Shown here: positions 1 to 12,850 of the stretch, piece after piece
How the letters are laid out: the number at the start of each line of letters is the position of its first letter
Position numbering within the stretch: the stretch's first letter is position 1
DNA from: Hypholoma sublateritium FD-334 SS-4
Taxonomy: Eukaryota > Basidiomycota > Agaricomycetes > Agaricales > Strophariaceae
NCBI GenBank assembly: GCA_000827495.1
Contig: KN817538.1
Span: 186,001-250,000, forward strand
DNA: 64,000 nt
Direction: 5' to 3'
Notes under the pieces: model-generated
The model's database searches: none
What the model was told of the DNA's origin: nothing
The model's input: only the letters and a program-made list of their open reading frames with translations
Made by a program: the position numbers and the translations under genes

Positions 1-3000
1 GTCGGTATACTTAGATGATCGCATTTCCAGATGGACGGGTATTTCGGTGTCGCTTTCACCAGATTTGACTACACTAGGCATCCCTGTCGCTGTTCGGCCA
101 GTTCGATTGCTAATCACCACTGCGGAAGCATTTTATTTGTAACAATAATTACAGTAACGAAAGTGACAAAGCTGGCTCATAACCTTGTCTAAGATCATTG
201 AGAATGAATTCGGTTGTGCTTGAACTCAAGACGGTAGGTTACCGTAAGTGGCTGTGTAGAAGTTGCACAGCGGCGCGTTGCGCGCGGTTGGCGCGCGGCT
301 GAACTTTTGAATTGCCACTCCCACCGCCATTCTGTGTTCGGCAAACAGCAAACAATTGCGAAGACTGCTGTATCACATACCTGTATTAGACTCTGATCTA
401 TTCGTTGATTACAACTTCTCGTTTCAAGTACGCACACCACCTTCAGAGCAGGCGTACTTTAGCTCTATTGTTGCTCGATTGCTGATGATGATGACATCCA
501 TGACATTCCAGACAAAACAGTCTATCAGCATTCGAACTAGCGCAGTGAATGCTCTGAAGGGTGTCATCTAAATTATGTTGGCAGTCTGGAAATGTCAGTC
601 AGCTGTGAGGCGACGTTCCCGATTTAATTCGGGTACTAACTAATGAAAGATTGTAGATAGTTGTACAGGGGATAAAAATATCTCAGAAGTACGTATCTTT
701 GGACCCTGCCTGCTACCCAGCAATGGCTGTAAATCGCTTCTAATGACTCTCCACAGTAACATACCAGTTACCTGGGACCATGCTTCCAGTGTGTACGATA
801 TGTGAGCGCGCGCGGTGCACCAAATCAATTCAATCAGAAGGCAAGCACAACTTCGACATTATATACAACATTAAAGGCACGCTGACGTTTTTACGTGTGT
901 TCGAGACAAACAAAATCTGGAAGCGACATCAGTATCCACAGCAGAATAATAAAAGGAAGAATAAGAGCGAGACAAGCTTTGCTGATTACCACCAGCTGCC
1001 ACTGATGCAACAGTTCAACAATTGATGGTTGCATCGAGGCTGCACAACCTTTACACAACCTGTAGCCTCGAGGCTCGCGCGCTTGGCCACGCTCTCGATG
1101 GCGTTTCGCGTTGTTGAATCTAGGGTGAATCCGTATTATGTTTCCCACTGTACCCAGCTCAATTTTGCTATCATCGGTACGCGCGCCAATTTTGGGGTGG
1201 CAAACGCCGACCCGCGCGACGATATGAACAGCGCAGGACGCATGTGCAAGGTGAGGCGAGGTCGGAGTGGTTCTACCTCCAGATGTTTTCCCAAGTCTGT
1301 GCGCCACATTACCTTGCCTATCGGAGGATTCAGCTTATGAAAAGTGACCTAACAGGATATATCGAGTCCGCAAGGCGCCGCGACGAGCAGTATATGGGTC
1401 GTCCGTGTGAAAAGTGACTCGGAGGTGATCGAGAGGCATTGCACAACACCGGTATGGCCGCAAGAGCTCGCCTACGTAGAATTGAATTGGAAGGTGTTGT
1501 ATGTAGCTTCTGCTCAGAATCTGAATAGCCAATTCTACGGGGCACAGGTACCCGCCAGAGAGGCCCACATAGGAATTTCTGACGCTGTTCACGATTAGGG
1601 GTCCATTCTACCCGCAATCTCCGTGCCGGCCGATACTATTGATGGCGCATTCTGGCTCTTCTGAACTGCCATCCTCAAGCGTCCATCGTCGCGCCAGTGC
1701 TGCTGTTAGGTCTATTTCCCATACGACTGCGCTGGGATTTGAACCATTGCAGAATTCATATCTCTCGCAGGCTGAGCAAATGTACTGCGCAAGGCTCGGT
1801 CATCGCGTACAGATATTATCAGCATCCTCAGCGATAGAGGCGGCGGTGCATGTTCGATCAGAATATTACCGTGGTACAGGAATACGGACACTCTTCCACA
1901 ACAGCAAGGAGCGAATAAGTTCGCATTCACATCGATATCGGCTGAAGGACAACAATGGAGAACCCGACCCACTGACCCCTGCCATATCTGGGTGCATGAC
2001 CAGCGCAATCTATCCTCTCTCGCGCAGGGGCAGCGATTGGCGCCTACCGTCTATCTTGGGCGCAGACAATCGCCGCCTGTGCGATTTGCATCCGAACCGG
2101 TGCGCACCGTTGCGCAGGCGCAGGCGGCGCAATGCGATGCCCTCCCGCCTCGAGGACGCGCACGACGCAACGCGTGCCGCCATCGCCACTCCAACGCGCG
2201 TCATGGCTGCGCCCCGCGCGGGCATGACTCAATGGCGCTAAAAACAGCCCGGCGGGTGGGGGCTGTCATGCGTGATGCAGTGTTTGTGGACTGGTTGGCA
2301 GGGCGCGCTGCCTCGCGATGGCCATCGCCAAAGCGCCCACGACGCGCTATCGCCGCCGCCGCCGCCGCGCGCGTGGGTTCAACGCACACCATTACACACC
2401 GCAGAGCGGTCTGGAGCCTGCGTAATGCACCGTCCGCGACGCCTATCTTACGGCCTCTTACGACGCCTATCCTGTCGGCTACGATGCCGGCGGCGCGCGT
2501 AGGTGCACGGGCTAGAAGCGCGCTCGGGAACTCAGCATCGCAGCATCCGGGGCGGTCGTAGATCATAGTCCTGTTTCATGCTGGCGCGTCGCGTGGTAGG
2601 CGCCGGCGCCCAGCGCCCACCGACGGCGGACAGACGCTGGCGTGAAACGGCGAGGCTGGCGCGACGCGCTGCGGGTTCGGGGAGATGCTGGGTGTTAGTG
2701 GCCGTACGCGTTGCTTCTCTAAAGTCCGTGGATAAGGCGATGGGTGAGCACCCGCGTCGGTCTCAGCTGAGCGCACGCTGACGGCCTGGATACCCGTCGA
2801 CCCGATGAAACATGCCTATCACGCTGGCGACTTACGCGCTCACCTCCGCCGTTGAACCAGGCTGAACCTCGCAGGCGTGCGTGTTGATCAGAAAAACATC
2901 CGCGCGACGGTCGTCCGCTGTGATAAATCATGAGTCTGCCCGCAAATGAATATCGTATGACAATCCTATGATTCTGATTGAGACGTGTCAGTCGATGTTG

Positions 3001-6000
3001 AAGTGAAGACAGGTTAGGAGACACTCGAAAGACGGGTGATATGTGATGTATTAGACTCTGGCTGAGAAAAAATCAGCTATTATAAACCTGCGGAACAGAC
3101 TGTCTCGGCGGGCTCACCCCCAGTAAAACGCCACAAAACATCCAGATTTTATCATCGAATTTTGTTGAGCAAATCCGTGTCGCATTATATGCAAGGCAAC
3201 CGCACGGTGAGCGCTGGCGCCTCAAACGCGGCTGCACGGCAAGCGCACGCCGGCGCTGCGCAGCGAGTGAAAGTGACTCGGCCGCAGTGCGACGTGGCAG
3301 TGCCAGCGGCGCCCCGGCTCAGCTCGGCGATGACGAGATCCGTCCACGGCGGGCTCGCGCCTCGCAAGAGCCACCGCGCAGTTTCCAAGTCGACTTGTAT
3401 GTTGCCAATTGCAGCCCGCAGCCACGTCGCGCCCTGCGGCGGCATGCATGAGGTGGCTTGGTGGCGCATCGCCCGGCGCGCGGGCCGGCGCGTTCCCGCA
3501 TGCGCACAGGATGCGCGAATCAGCTGCACCGCGCGCTATCGCGGGCATGGGATATCCTCGGCATGCGCTCACTGGAAAGGCAGCGCGTCAACGCGGTCGC
3601 TGCTGCCTGTACGAGAGCACGGCACAAGGCTATTCGATATCAATGTTACCGGCGACGAGCGCCTGTGGCGTTACGCGTGCGTGCGCGCACGCACGCACGC
3701 GCGATGTCGGCCCGAGTTGCTGGTACGCCACCGGTGCCACAGCGATATAGCTTTCTGCCGCGGCGCCCCATCGCGGGCTTCGCGCGCGTGGCCAGCGCCA
3801 CCCGCCGCGGCGGGCGAACCAGCGTCGCAGCACCAGCGGGCTTCCGCCGACCGCACGCCCACGCCCGCCCAACTAAGTATCAGCAATGCAGCGTGCGTTA
3901 CGTGTAAGGCGCCCGCTGTGTATGTAACGCGCCCAAATGGCGGCGGCGAAGCGCGGGCCAGGCCACGCTTCGCGGTTCGAGAAACGCTGTCGAGGCCTGG
4001 AGCGGCGGGGCTGCCCACGCCTCGCGTATGCGCTAGGCGACGCGCTGCTCTGCGCCGCACGCGGCCCAAATATAGCCTGCTGTGCGGGCGTGCGCCTGCG
4101 TTCTGGGATCCCATGCTGGGCCGTCCTTGCGGGGGCGGCACAAGCGACGCCGGCGATAGCGACACCGTATCTGCGGGGACGCGCGATGCAGCGCAGGTGC
4201 CACGCCGGACATGCTTTCGAGCCTGAGCCTGGATCCAGGCGCACCGCTATTATTCTATTTGCATTTCTGCCCTGCTGTGCGGGTGTGCCCGCCCGCGAAT
4301 TTCCAGAAGGTGAAGCAAGTATTACGCTAGATGGGTTCCACAGCAGAAGCACCCGTGCGTCTCGTCTGTCCCACAGCGCGCTTGCGCAGTCCAGGCGCGG
4401 CGGCGCGCGGCGATACGCACCTGTGCTAGTAATATGAGTAGTTAGTAGTAGTGTATTAGTACTACACCGCCATAATTAGTGCACAGCCGTTAGGCGCCCA
4501 AGCCACCACAAAGCAAGCGGCGCTGCGGCAACGCCCCAGCGGCACTGGCAGCGGCGCACACGCACGCAAGTGGCGCCGCCCGCGAGGCCATGGCGACTAC
4601 TCGGCCGCGCCGCGCAGCATAGCTGGCACGCGCGTGCCTCCCGCGCCACGCTCCACGCCGCCGCGCCACGAACGCGCCGATCGCGCCAGTGCGTGGCGCA
4701 GGTATGCATGTGTGCATACATACCAGCGCGCCACGCGCGACCGCGCACCGCATACATGCACGGCGAGGGCGCATGCATACGGGCGCCTCCTGTCTGTCGC
4801 GCGGATGGCCTAGCAGGCGGCTAGTCGCCTCTACGGCACTTAGTTTCTGAATCGAACGCGTGTAATTATTCTAAGCTGCTATCTAGCGCGCGTAGGGCGC
4901 GCGTGCGTGCGCGCACGCTGTCAAACGCTGTCTCAGCCCGGCACACCAGCCGCCGCCTCGCCGCGCACCTGCGCGGCCGCACGGCCGCATGTCTCACCGC
5001 GCGCGTGCGTCCCGCCTCTGCGCCCCGCCCAAATCGCACGTTCCACCTCGGATCCCTGCGCGGCGGTGGGGGTGTCACCCGGCTAGGCTCCGCGCATGCG
5101 CGGCCGCGGCGTCACGCGCGTGCGTGGGGGTGCAGGTGTCTGATTTCTGATTCTGATTACTTACACGCACTCCTATCCAAGTCACTGACCGGTGGTATGA
5201 TGACGAGCGTGTCAGCTCTGATCATGCGCTGGGCCAACGCTGTCCCGAGGCGAGGCGAGGCGCCCCACCTGCCTGCCCGCCGTGGCTCGCGAGCCGCCGT
5301 GGCACCCAGTTCCACCATCGCGGGACGCGCGACGCGGTGCAGGCGGGCTGCCTCAGCTAAATTGCTTCTCGCCGACGCGGGGTCGGGGGCACGGGAAGGC
5401 GTATATTAATAACGACGTCATCGTCGCGAGGTGCCCCGAAACCGGGGTGCAAGTGCCCTTGCTAATCCCAAGCACCCAGTAATCGAAGTTGCGCAGAATG
5501 TTCCGTATTCACACAAATGTTCATCTTTGAGGGCACTTAATTTTCGATTCACACAGAGGTATTTCCCAAATATTAATAATATTTCGCAGGGACGGTGCAT
5601 GCGCTATATGCGAGGGGCGATGCTGGGGAGGGTGTACATTTGTACATCGGGGTGCGGGGGTGGTAGTAGGTACATACAACAGCGAGTTGATGGCAAGAAA
5701 GGCGGGCGGATATGGCGCAGTGCACATGGGCAGACGTGGTGTGGGGCGCGGCAGAAAGATGCATAGAACGAAAAATAATAGTGTTAAAACAGGAATACTA
5801 GCGGCGGTAAGGTAGCGTAGCGAATAGTGGTGATATGGATGGATAGCGGCGGTGCGTGAACTTGAATGTGATTGTGGATGCGATGAATGTGAACTGAGCG
5901 GGAATCTGGTTGATGCTGGGTGGATAACGAAGAAATAAAAAGAAATGGAGGACAGAGCGAAGGCTTGAATGGACGCCGTGCATGCATGTATGGAGAGCGG

Positions 6001-6099
6001 ATCAGGGCGGGCAGGCGCGTTTTTGGGTAACGAGTGCGGCATAGGGTGTATTGGACTGGGCCGGAGGGAGACGGTTGCGCTGGGGAGCCCGCTCTATGT
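1..6099. other. Gene-free region with CpG-rich tracts
   Basis: I see no gene here. The first 2 kb has mixed composition. From about 2.0 to 5.4 kb the sequence becomes very rich in G, C and CpG, with GCGC runs, a CCG run near 2350 and alternating GT/GC tracts near 3675 and 4900. Open frames here, up to 354 codons at 3162-4226, lack recognisable domains, have arginine/alanine/proline-rich content expected of GC-rich non-coding DNA, and overlap similar frames on the other strand. From 5.4 to 6.1 kb the composition is again mixed. No transposon proteins, terminal repeats or RNA genes were recognised. Confidence 0.6.
3675..3696. repeat. 22-bp perfect GC palindrome, alternating purine-pyrimidine
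   Basis: A self-complementary tract centred on the GTGCGCGCAC at 3681-3690, extended six bases on each side. It alternates purine and pyrimidine throughout, a pattern known to favour left-handed DNA or cruciform extrusion. A related run lies near 4895-4918. It may be only compositional. Confidence 0.6.
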
Positions 6100-7146
6100 C
6101 TATGACGTTGTCAGGCGGGGCATCAACAGCCGCCGCACCTCCATCGTCGATGCCTGTGCGACCGCGCTGATCATCTTGCGCGCGGAATTCGGCTGGGGCG
6201 CCGCGTGGTGCGCATGGCCGCGAAATGTGGCCTTTGTAGGTGCGCGTGGGGCCTCCTCCGGCGAGGTGTCCATCGACGCGGGCGTGCGCGGCGAGGAGAA
6301 CGAGGAGTCCGTGTCCGACTCGGACGAGGCGTGGCCGGACGGCGAGAGCTCGGGGACGCGCATATTCGGCACGGCGAGCATGTCCCTGCGGCGCGTGTGG
6401 CGGCGCTCGGAGTGCGCGTGTGACGAGGAGAAGGAGAGCGCGCTCGCGGAGTGTGCGAGCTCCGAGACGACCTCGGAGAGCCCTTGGTGGTGAGAGAGCA
6501 GATCGTCTTCTGTGATCTTGAGCTCAAAGTTGAGCACGTCGAGGTACTCGCGCTCGATGCGGCCGACGTCGCGCTTGCCGAAGACGCCTGTGCAGAGCGC
6601 CCAGTGGACGTTCTTCAGTGTAGAGTCGTTCAGGTACTGCGGAGGCAGGGTCAGCCGGTTTCGGAGAAAAGTGAAGCGGTGGACGGACCTTTGACGCCAC
6701 AATTAGCGCGCCGAGAAATACGCGCTCCAGTGCCCACTGCTCGAGACCAATGTGGAGATGGGGCTTTGAGCGGTCGATGTAGACGAGGGTTGCGAGGACT
6801 GTGCTCATGGTGACCTCTGCACGGGTGAGAACGTTGTCGACAAAGGTGGTGAACTTTGTGTGCTCTGGGCGGCGAGATGATGTGCGGCCGCGCGAAGACG
6901 ATGCGGTGGGGTGTCCCATGGCATAGTCCACTGTCTCCACGACGCGGTCGACGACGTAGTCTGTGATACTCGTCAGTGTTTTGAAGCGATCGAGACTGGG
7001 GTGGACTCACCGATGACCTGCTTTGAGACCTTGACGTCAATGAGCTCGAGAAGCGCGGGACTGTGCGTTGCGGGATCGACGAGACTCGAGGGGTGGATGG
7101 AGGACGACGAGGACGATGTCGAGGAGGCTGGGGAGATGTGGAACAT
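6100..7146 (-). CDS. Pho80/Pcl-type (PCL1/2-like) cyclin
   Basis: Regulatory subunit of a cyclin-dependent kinase, most like the fungal Pho85-partner cyclins of the Pcl1/2 group (inference from sequence). Exons on the minus strand: 7146-7011, 6960-6689 and 6636-6100, introns 50 and 52 nt with GTGAGT and GTCCGT donors, giving 314 residues. A serine-rich N-terminus leads into the cyclin box, where segments such as TKFTTFVDNVLTRAEV, ALERVFLGALIVASK and NDSTLKNVHWALCTGVFGKR are typical, followed by DVGRIEREYLDVLNFEL. The C-terminal 150 residues are low in complexity (S, T, P, acidic), as expected for a PEST-like tail. The ATG at 7146 is preferred over an upstream in-frame one at 7212, because a TATA-like element lies between them. 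Confidence 0.85.
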
Positions 7147-7188
7147 GGTGGGACGTGGGGCTGTGGAATGGATGAGCTGGGAGGGCCT

Positions 7189-7198
7189 ATATAAAGGA
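7189..7198 (-). promoter_or_regulatory. TATA-like box of the cyclin gene
   Basis: Minus-strand reading TTTATATAGG, about 45 bases before the cyclin ATG at 7146. It lies downstream of the alternative ATG at 7212, which argues that the latter is not used. Confidence 0.5.
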
Positions 7199-10100
7199 AA
7201 TCGGGTGGGCAAGAGAGCCGATGACTGCGTTCAATGCGATCGCAGATCCGATCTCGCGCGAATCGTGAGCCGGTTCAGCTCGCCCGCCCGTCCACCTCGG
7301 CGACCGTCTGACCACTCGTCCCTCCGGCTTACCCAATCCCTGCCAGCTCGCGGCTGTGCCCGTTCCTCATCCGGCGTCTGCTGACTGCGCGGCCTGACTC
7401 GACTACGCACCGCTGACTACACATCGGCGCACCTCGGGCGCACGCACGCGCACTGCGCATCCACCCGCGCCCCCACCCGCGGCCTGTTCCGTGCCACGCC
7501 TGTTCATACTACACATCTCTTACACTTCTGGAAAGCCACTCAGAATAATTAAACATACCCCAGGCCCGGTGTCACCCATGACACGCAAATGTTCCCGCGC
7601 GCGCACAATCGACGGAATTCGCGGCACTGTTCGCGCCTGCTGTCCGGCGCGCCGCAGCGCGTCCTGCGCAATCGCACGAAAAAAACAAAAATGATAAATG
7701 CAGAGCGCGTAGCTGATATTCCTCCGTGCTTTCATGTCGCGACTCCACCCCGGAGCGGGCGCGATGCACTGGAACATAGGCACCCAGCGTGCAGCGCGCC
7801 GCGGACGCGACGTCCAGCGCGGACAATGCAAAAGCACCGCGATGGGCTGCGGACGAACCGCTCGCGGCCTAGCTTACCCACCGCGGTGGCGATGGGGATG
7901 TTTCACCAGCGGGCGCCTGGGGCGCTCATTGTTCTCCTGCCGCGACCCTTGCCACAATTCCCACACCCTGGCTGATAAACCCGCCTATTGCTTATTTCTC
8001 CATGAACAACTGCCACAACCCCGGTCGCGACGCGCCATTGCACAGTGACGGTGCACTCTATCCAAGCTCTACGCAGCACGCCAGCCATCCAAGACGCACC
8101 CAGCGTCGAGCATCCAAGCTAACGCGACGGCAGTGAACTCACCACCGCCCGGAAATGAAAATATTAATGTATTGCCTAGTGGTTGCGCCGACACGTCGCG
8201 TCGCGACAGCGGGACAACTCCCGATTCGGACTCACGAGGCGCGCGGGCTCCCACACTCATATATACACTCTGCCCTATCCCCCTTCGTCTAGCAGCTCGT
8301 TAGCCCGTTTCGGGGCAGCGTCGCCGCGGCGCCAGCGGCCAGCCATACGAGGCTACATAGAGACACGACACGACACGAGCGCGCGTCAGTGTGCGTCGCG
8401 CCTGCCGCGAGAGCCATCGCGCGCAGGCCCTGCTCGCGTCGGTCTCTCTTCCTCTCGGTCTCTCTTCCTCGTCGACACCCACGCGCCCTGACTCGCCGCC
8501 CGAGTCACGCAGCCCATCGAGGGTCGCCCTGCGCGACCCCCACGCCGCGTGAGTCACCCCCCTTTCCCCCTCCCATATCCCCACACCCACACACCACGGG
8601 CCACCGCACACGCACACCGCCTCCCTGCAGGCTGCAGCTCCTCCAGTGCACCCGCAGCTGGCTGGCTCGCGCCGGCAGCGAGCCGCCCGCGAACCGTGCA
8701 TGTCAACGCGCATGACCACACCGCAGCGGAGGCGGTGCATACGCACGCACGCACGCCGGCCGGGGCGCAGCGCAGCGCACGGGCGGCGTACTATTAGCTA
8801 GCCTGGTTCGCGCAGCAGCGTGTAGGTAGGCTTGGTTAGGTGGGCACAGCCCCCGGCGCCGTGCCCTGCCCTGCCCCGCATTGGCGTGGAGTTGGAATTG
8901 GGGAGACGCGTATCAGGGCTTCTGCACCGCATTCCGCACGCGTGCAGCTGCGTCGGGGGCCGGACGCGCTTTTGCTAGAGAGCGTACCGCGGGTGCGTTT
9001 CGCAGTCAGCGCGAACGCGTCCGCGTACCCGCGAGCCATCACTGGAATGCGAAAACGGACATCCGCCTCGACGTACCTATTCGCGTTCCCATTCGCGTCC
9101 CACAAACACCATGCACACCGTCCCGGTGATTTAATACCTCTCTTGACATATCACTCTCCCTATTCGGCGCAAGCAACATGGCTATTCGTATCGCCGCGCG
9201 AGCGCTGACACGACACGACATGCACACCTTGGCGGGAAATGAACGCGCTGTCGCGTCTGAATGAAGTAGCGGACGCGCCGACCCTGCGCGGCGGGGCTGC
9301 CTTTCGTGGCGTCCGACCTAGGGAATGTTCTGCCGACACAGCACCGGGACTGCAGCGGCGGGCTATGTATCGTGCATACAGTGTACACGCGCCCTGGACC
9401 CGGCTTGCATCGCCGCTGGCACCTGACACCACTAGCGCCCCGCCGCGCGATGCCCCGCGCAGGCAGGCGCAACCTATCGGCGCGCTCTATTGCGCCCGCC
9501 AGCCTAGGACGCGTCACGCAATTACCCCCGAGCGCGAAACGCAATTAAACAAATTTGAATTAAGCCGCCATTTATCACCCCGCCGCACTCCCGCCGCTGC
9601 CCCCGGCTGGCGCGTAGCCGGGCTCGGCGCGTGGGGATCGGCGCCCGTCGCTCACCCACTACGGGAACTACGGGGGACGGGGAGGCTTCTGCGATTCCGG
9701 CGGCGGGTAGAGGCAGAGGGAAGGAGAGGGAGAGAGTACAAGGGCAGCGCGACGCGGCGCGGAGGGTGCGACAGAGAACAAGGCCAGGGCAGCGTGCCGC
9801 CGGCACGCGCCGGAGCGGTGGATGCCCGCCAGGCACACAGCGCAATGCGCGCTGTGATCGCGTCCTCGGACGCACTGCGCTGGTGTGTCACAGTGAATTC
9901 GGCGCACGGCGTCGTTGTGCCACAGTGAAGGACGCGCGAGTGTTGTCCCGTCGCGAATGCAGACAAGAAGGCCGACAAGAGCAGCGGAGGTAATTTGGTC
10001 TGCGGATTGGAAATTGTCGCTGATCGTGATGGGGGCGCCTCGAGCCGGGGCGGAGCGCTGCTGCACGTACATATGCAGATAATAGACGACGAGGGGGCGC

Positions 10101-12850
10101 GAGCAGGGCGCGCGAGCTGCGCCTTCGCCTCGTCTTTCGTGATTAATCGCGAAAGAGGACATAACGGCGGGCATAAGGTCGCTGATCCAGCATCACGATT
10201 CAATGCACAATGGAATCAGAGCCAGTGCGCACCACAGACGTCTAGACGCCCGTCGCGCGAACCTGCACGGGCCGAGCGCCAGGGCGGGCGGATCAAACGC
10301 ACACCCCGTCAAGCTGACTGACGCGCTCCCTAATCCGCGCCTATTTCTAAGCGCCAGCTGCTTAACGGGGCGCGCGCAGGCGCACCCGCGCGTGCGCGCC
10401 TCGGGGATCGGCGTTCGGTTCGGCGCTCGTGAACTGCACACCACGATGTGCTCCGCCGCACGTGCGCCTGGGCACCCCAATAATTATCTGATCATGCGCT
10501 GCTGGCTGGATTCCGAAAGTGCTAGGTCCGGCCAGGCAATGCGGAGATTAGCAGACATCAGCGCGAGTGGAGACGGCGACCTACCGTCGGGGAAGACGCT
10601 GGGCACGGGGCGCAGCCGTCCGGCGGCCTCGGGGCGTCAGCGTGGCTCAGGCCGGTCATGCGCGCGGGGCAGCGGGAAGTCTATTCGTCGCACGCCAAAG
10701 ACGGCTAGCGAGGCTCCTCGTTGGAATTTGGGGTGTGCCCGGCCGCCGGTCGAGCTGTGCGTCGTCGGTGCTTGGAAAAATGATGACGCCGATGCCCTTA
10801 TGCGTGCATTAGATTACCGGAAACGGGCTGCGGGCCCAAGGACGGCCGTATTTGTTTTGCTATGCATATTCGGCGTGAGGCAACGCATATGTAGGTATCA
10901 CTATCAGAGGAATGTATCATGTTCCTTCCGCGCAGCTGGCAGAGCTGGTTGACGAGCCAACGTACTTGAATTTGTGGATGTGGGTGGCGATCCGCGAAAG
11001 CAGAACGAATTTCCTTCCATGGTGCCAAGAATTAATTTAGATGCCGTTAGTGCTTGGCATTACTTGGCAGTCATACCTTTGTATGCGGTAACTGCATACC
11101 TCAGGTTGTTCTTTCGTGAAAGAGTTCTTTTCAATTTTACTACTAACCCATCCACATACTGGTTGTGTTGGCCCTCGGTATGCGCGATTTTGCCGTCGGG
11201 TATCACGCCTTATTTTTTGTTGTATGTTGCCACGATTAGTCTGCCGTGCCCAAGCCGTGCTTTCACATTATCACCACAATAAATGATGATGTGCGAGTGG
11301 AGGATTGCAATGCTATGATATTTAGATTGCAAACCAGTACCAGAAAGACAAGCTATGCCAGAGCTAGAGCAGAGAAACAATCACTATGTTGTAATAGAAC
11401 TCTTAGTTTACCATACGATTGTTGTGCAAGTCATCACTGCGCCATTCGCCGAGATTATGCCTTGATCATAGAGCTACCCAGCATTTTTGTTCTTTCCGTG
11501 TGTCTTTCTAGCCTGACATGTTTCATTTATTATTCTTGTCTCTTCCATCAGTCTATCCACGTAGTGCAAATTCTATCCACTTAAAAGGTGTGCATCGTTG
11601 TACATAGCGTAGTTATCTATCAACAACAGCTCCGGATCAAACCCAGCCGCATCAGATAATCACATTGGCACGACTATTCTTCACAAATGCGTGTATTCTT
11701 AACTTTTTCAGCGCTGTTGAACATTGTTAATTTCTTCTATTCTTTGTGTTTCCAACACACGCATCATGATTCTTCGGTGGGCGTTTGAGCACACCTTGAC
11801 TACATTATGCCTACGGTTGCTTTGAAGACGTTATTGTTCCTGATTTTACTATTATCCTCAAAATCTCACCTTCTCAAGCGGTTGATCCACAGGCTGTGTG
11901 GGTCCCAGTAAGAAGGCATCTTCCGATCTTTGACTGCACTATAGAGTATTACCATCCACGAACCGCCCCCGAACAAACCGACCAGCGTTTCCATGGGTCC
12001 CGCGCGCACCGCCCACAAAGGCACAAACCGGTGTCTGGCTCACTCTTCCCTATAAACTCCACTGCTCAGCTCCTGCAGGCCTGTCTATCCAATCTCGCCA
12101 AACTACTCAGCTCTGCAGGCCCTCGGTTGACGTAACGGCCCAGTTCGCGCATGTTCCCCACATCTACCCGCTGCCTTTCGTAGCACGCGCCGATCGCCCC
12201 ACAGATGGAACACCAATATTGCCATATTCTAGCACTCCAGAGTATGCCACACTCGTGTCCCACATCTGACGAGAGCCTGGACGTCATGCCTCAGCGCGCG
12301 CACCGGGTTTGCAGGGCGTGTATTGGCGCCCGTGCCTCCGACGATCCCGATCAGCTCTGAGTGATCGGACCCATCAGGAGCGGAGAGTTCCCAGCATCAG
12401 CTCGCCGCGCCGGTGTCTGTTTCCCTATCCGTTCCCTCAGGTTCCCACCCTCCGTCTCCGGTTTGTCTTCTCTTCCGTGCTCGCCTTCGGCTGCGCTGTC
12501 GCTGAGCAAGGTCGCCCCGGGACGCGGCCCCGCTGCGCCTGACTCTGCAGGCCCTCACCCTGACTCCTGCGCCTCAGAGCGCATACTCCCACTTGGCACT
12601 ACACCGCGCACACCTTTCCCGGCGAGCTGTGCTGTGCACCTCTCCGATGATAAATTGCATGGCTGAATTGGTTAGGCATAATAATACCATTCCGCATGTC
12701 ATACGTGATCTCCTTGATATGCATACGAATTCAAGGGCCTTCCCAGTGCCGCCGACCCGTGGGCACCTGCCAAAATTACTTGCGACACCATCGCAATCCG
12801 CCCCCGCTCCTCCTTGATTATCGTCCAACTCGAACCCTCGTTTTGTCTGA
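7199..12850. other. Gene-free region upstream of the cyclin
   Basis: No supportable gene. 7.2-10.9 kb is CpG-rich, with arginine/alanine-rich frames on both strands (longest 249 codons at 10203-10952) and no domain. 10.95-12.0 kb is AT-richer and holds only short frames. Around 12.05-12.13 kb two copies of a CAGCTC(C)TGCAGGCC-like word lie some 50 bases apart after a TATAAA-like word. This could be a promoter, but no gene follows that I can recognise. Confidence 0.5.

Noticed and set aside
1725..1760. tRNA B-box-like GGTTCAAATCC on the minus strand
   Set aside because: The bases around it do not form a T-stem, and no acceptor or anticodon arm could be drawn.
3162..4226. 354-codon plus frame in the CpG-rich block
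   Set aside because: No domain, low-complexity composition, and similarly open frames on the opposite strand; explained by GC content.
7147..7212. Upstream in-frame ATG of the cyclin at 7212
   Set aside because: It lies upstream of the TATA-like box, and the added residues do not resemble the family.
9239..9928. 229-codon plus frame
   Set aside because: As above; no splice-supported extension or recognisable motif.
12658..12690. A-box-like word GGCTGAATTGGTTAGGC
   Set aside because: No B-box or cloverleaf follows at tRNA spacing.
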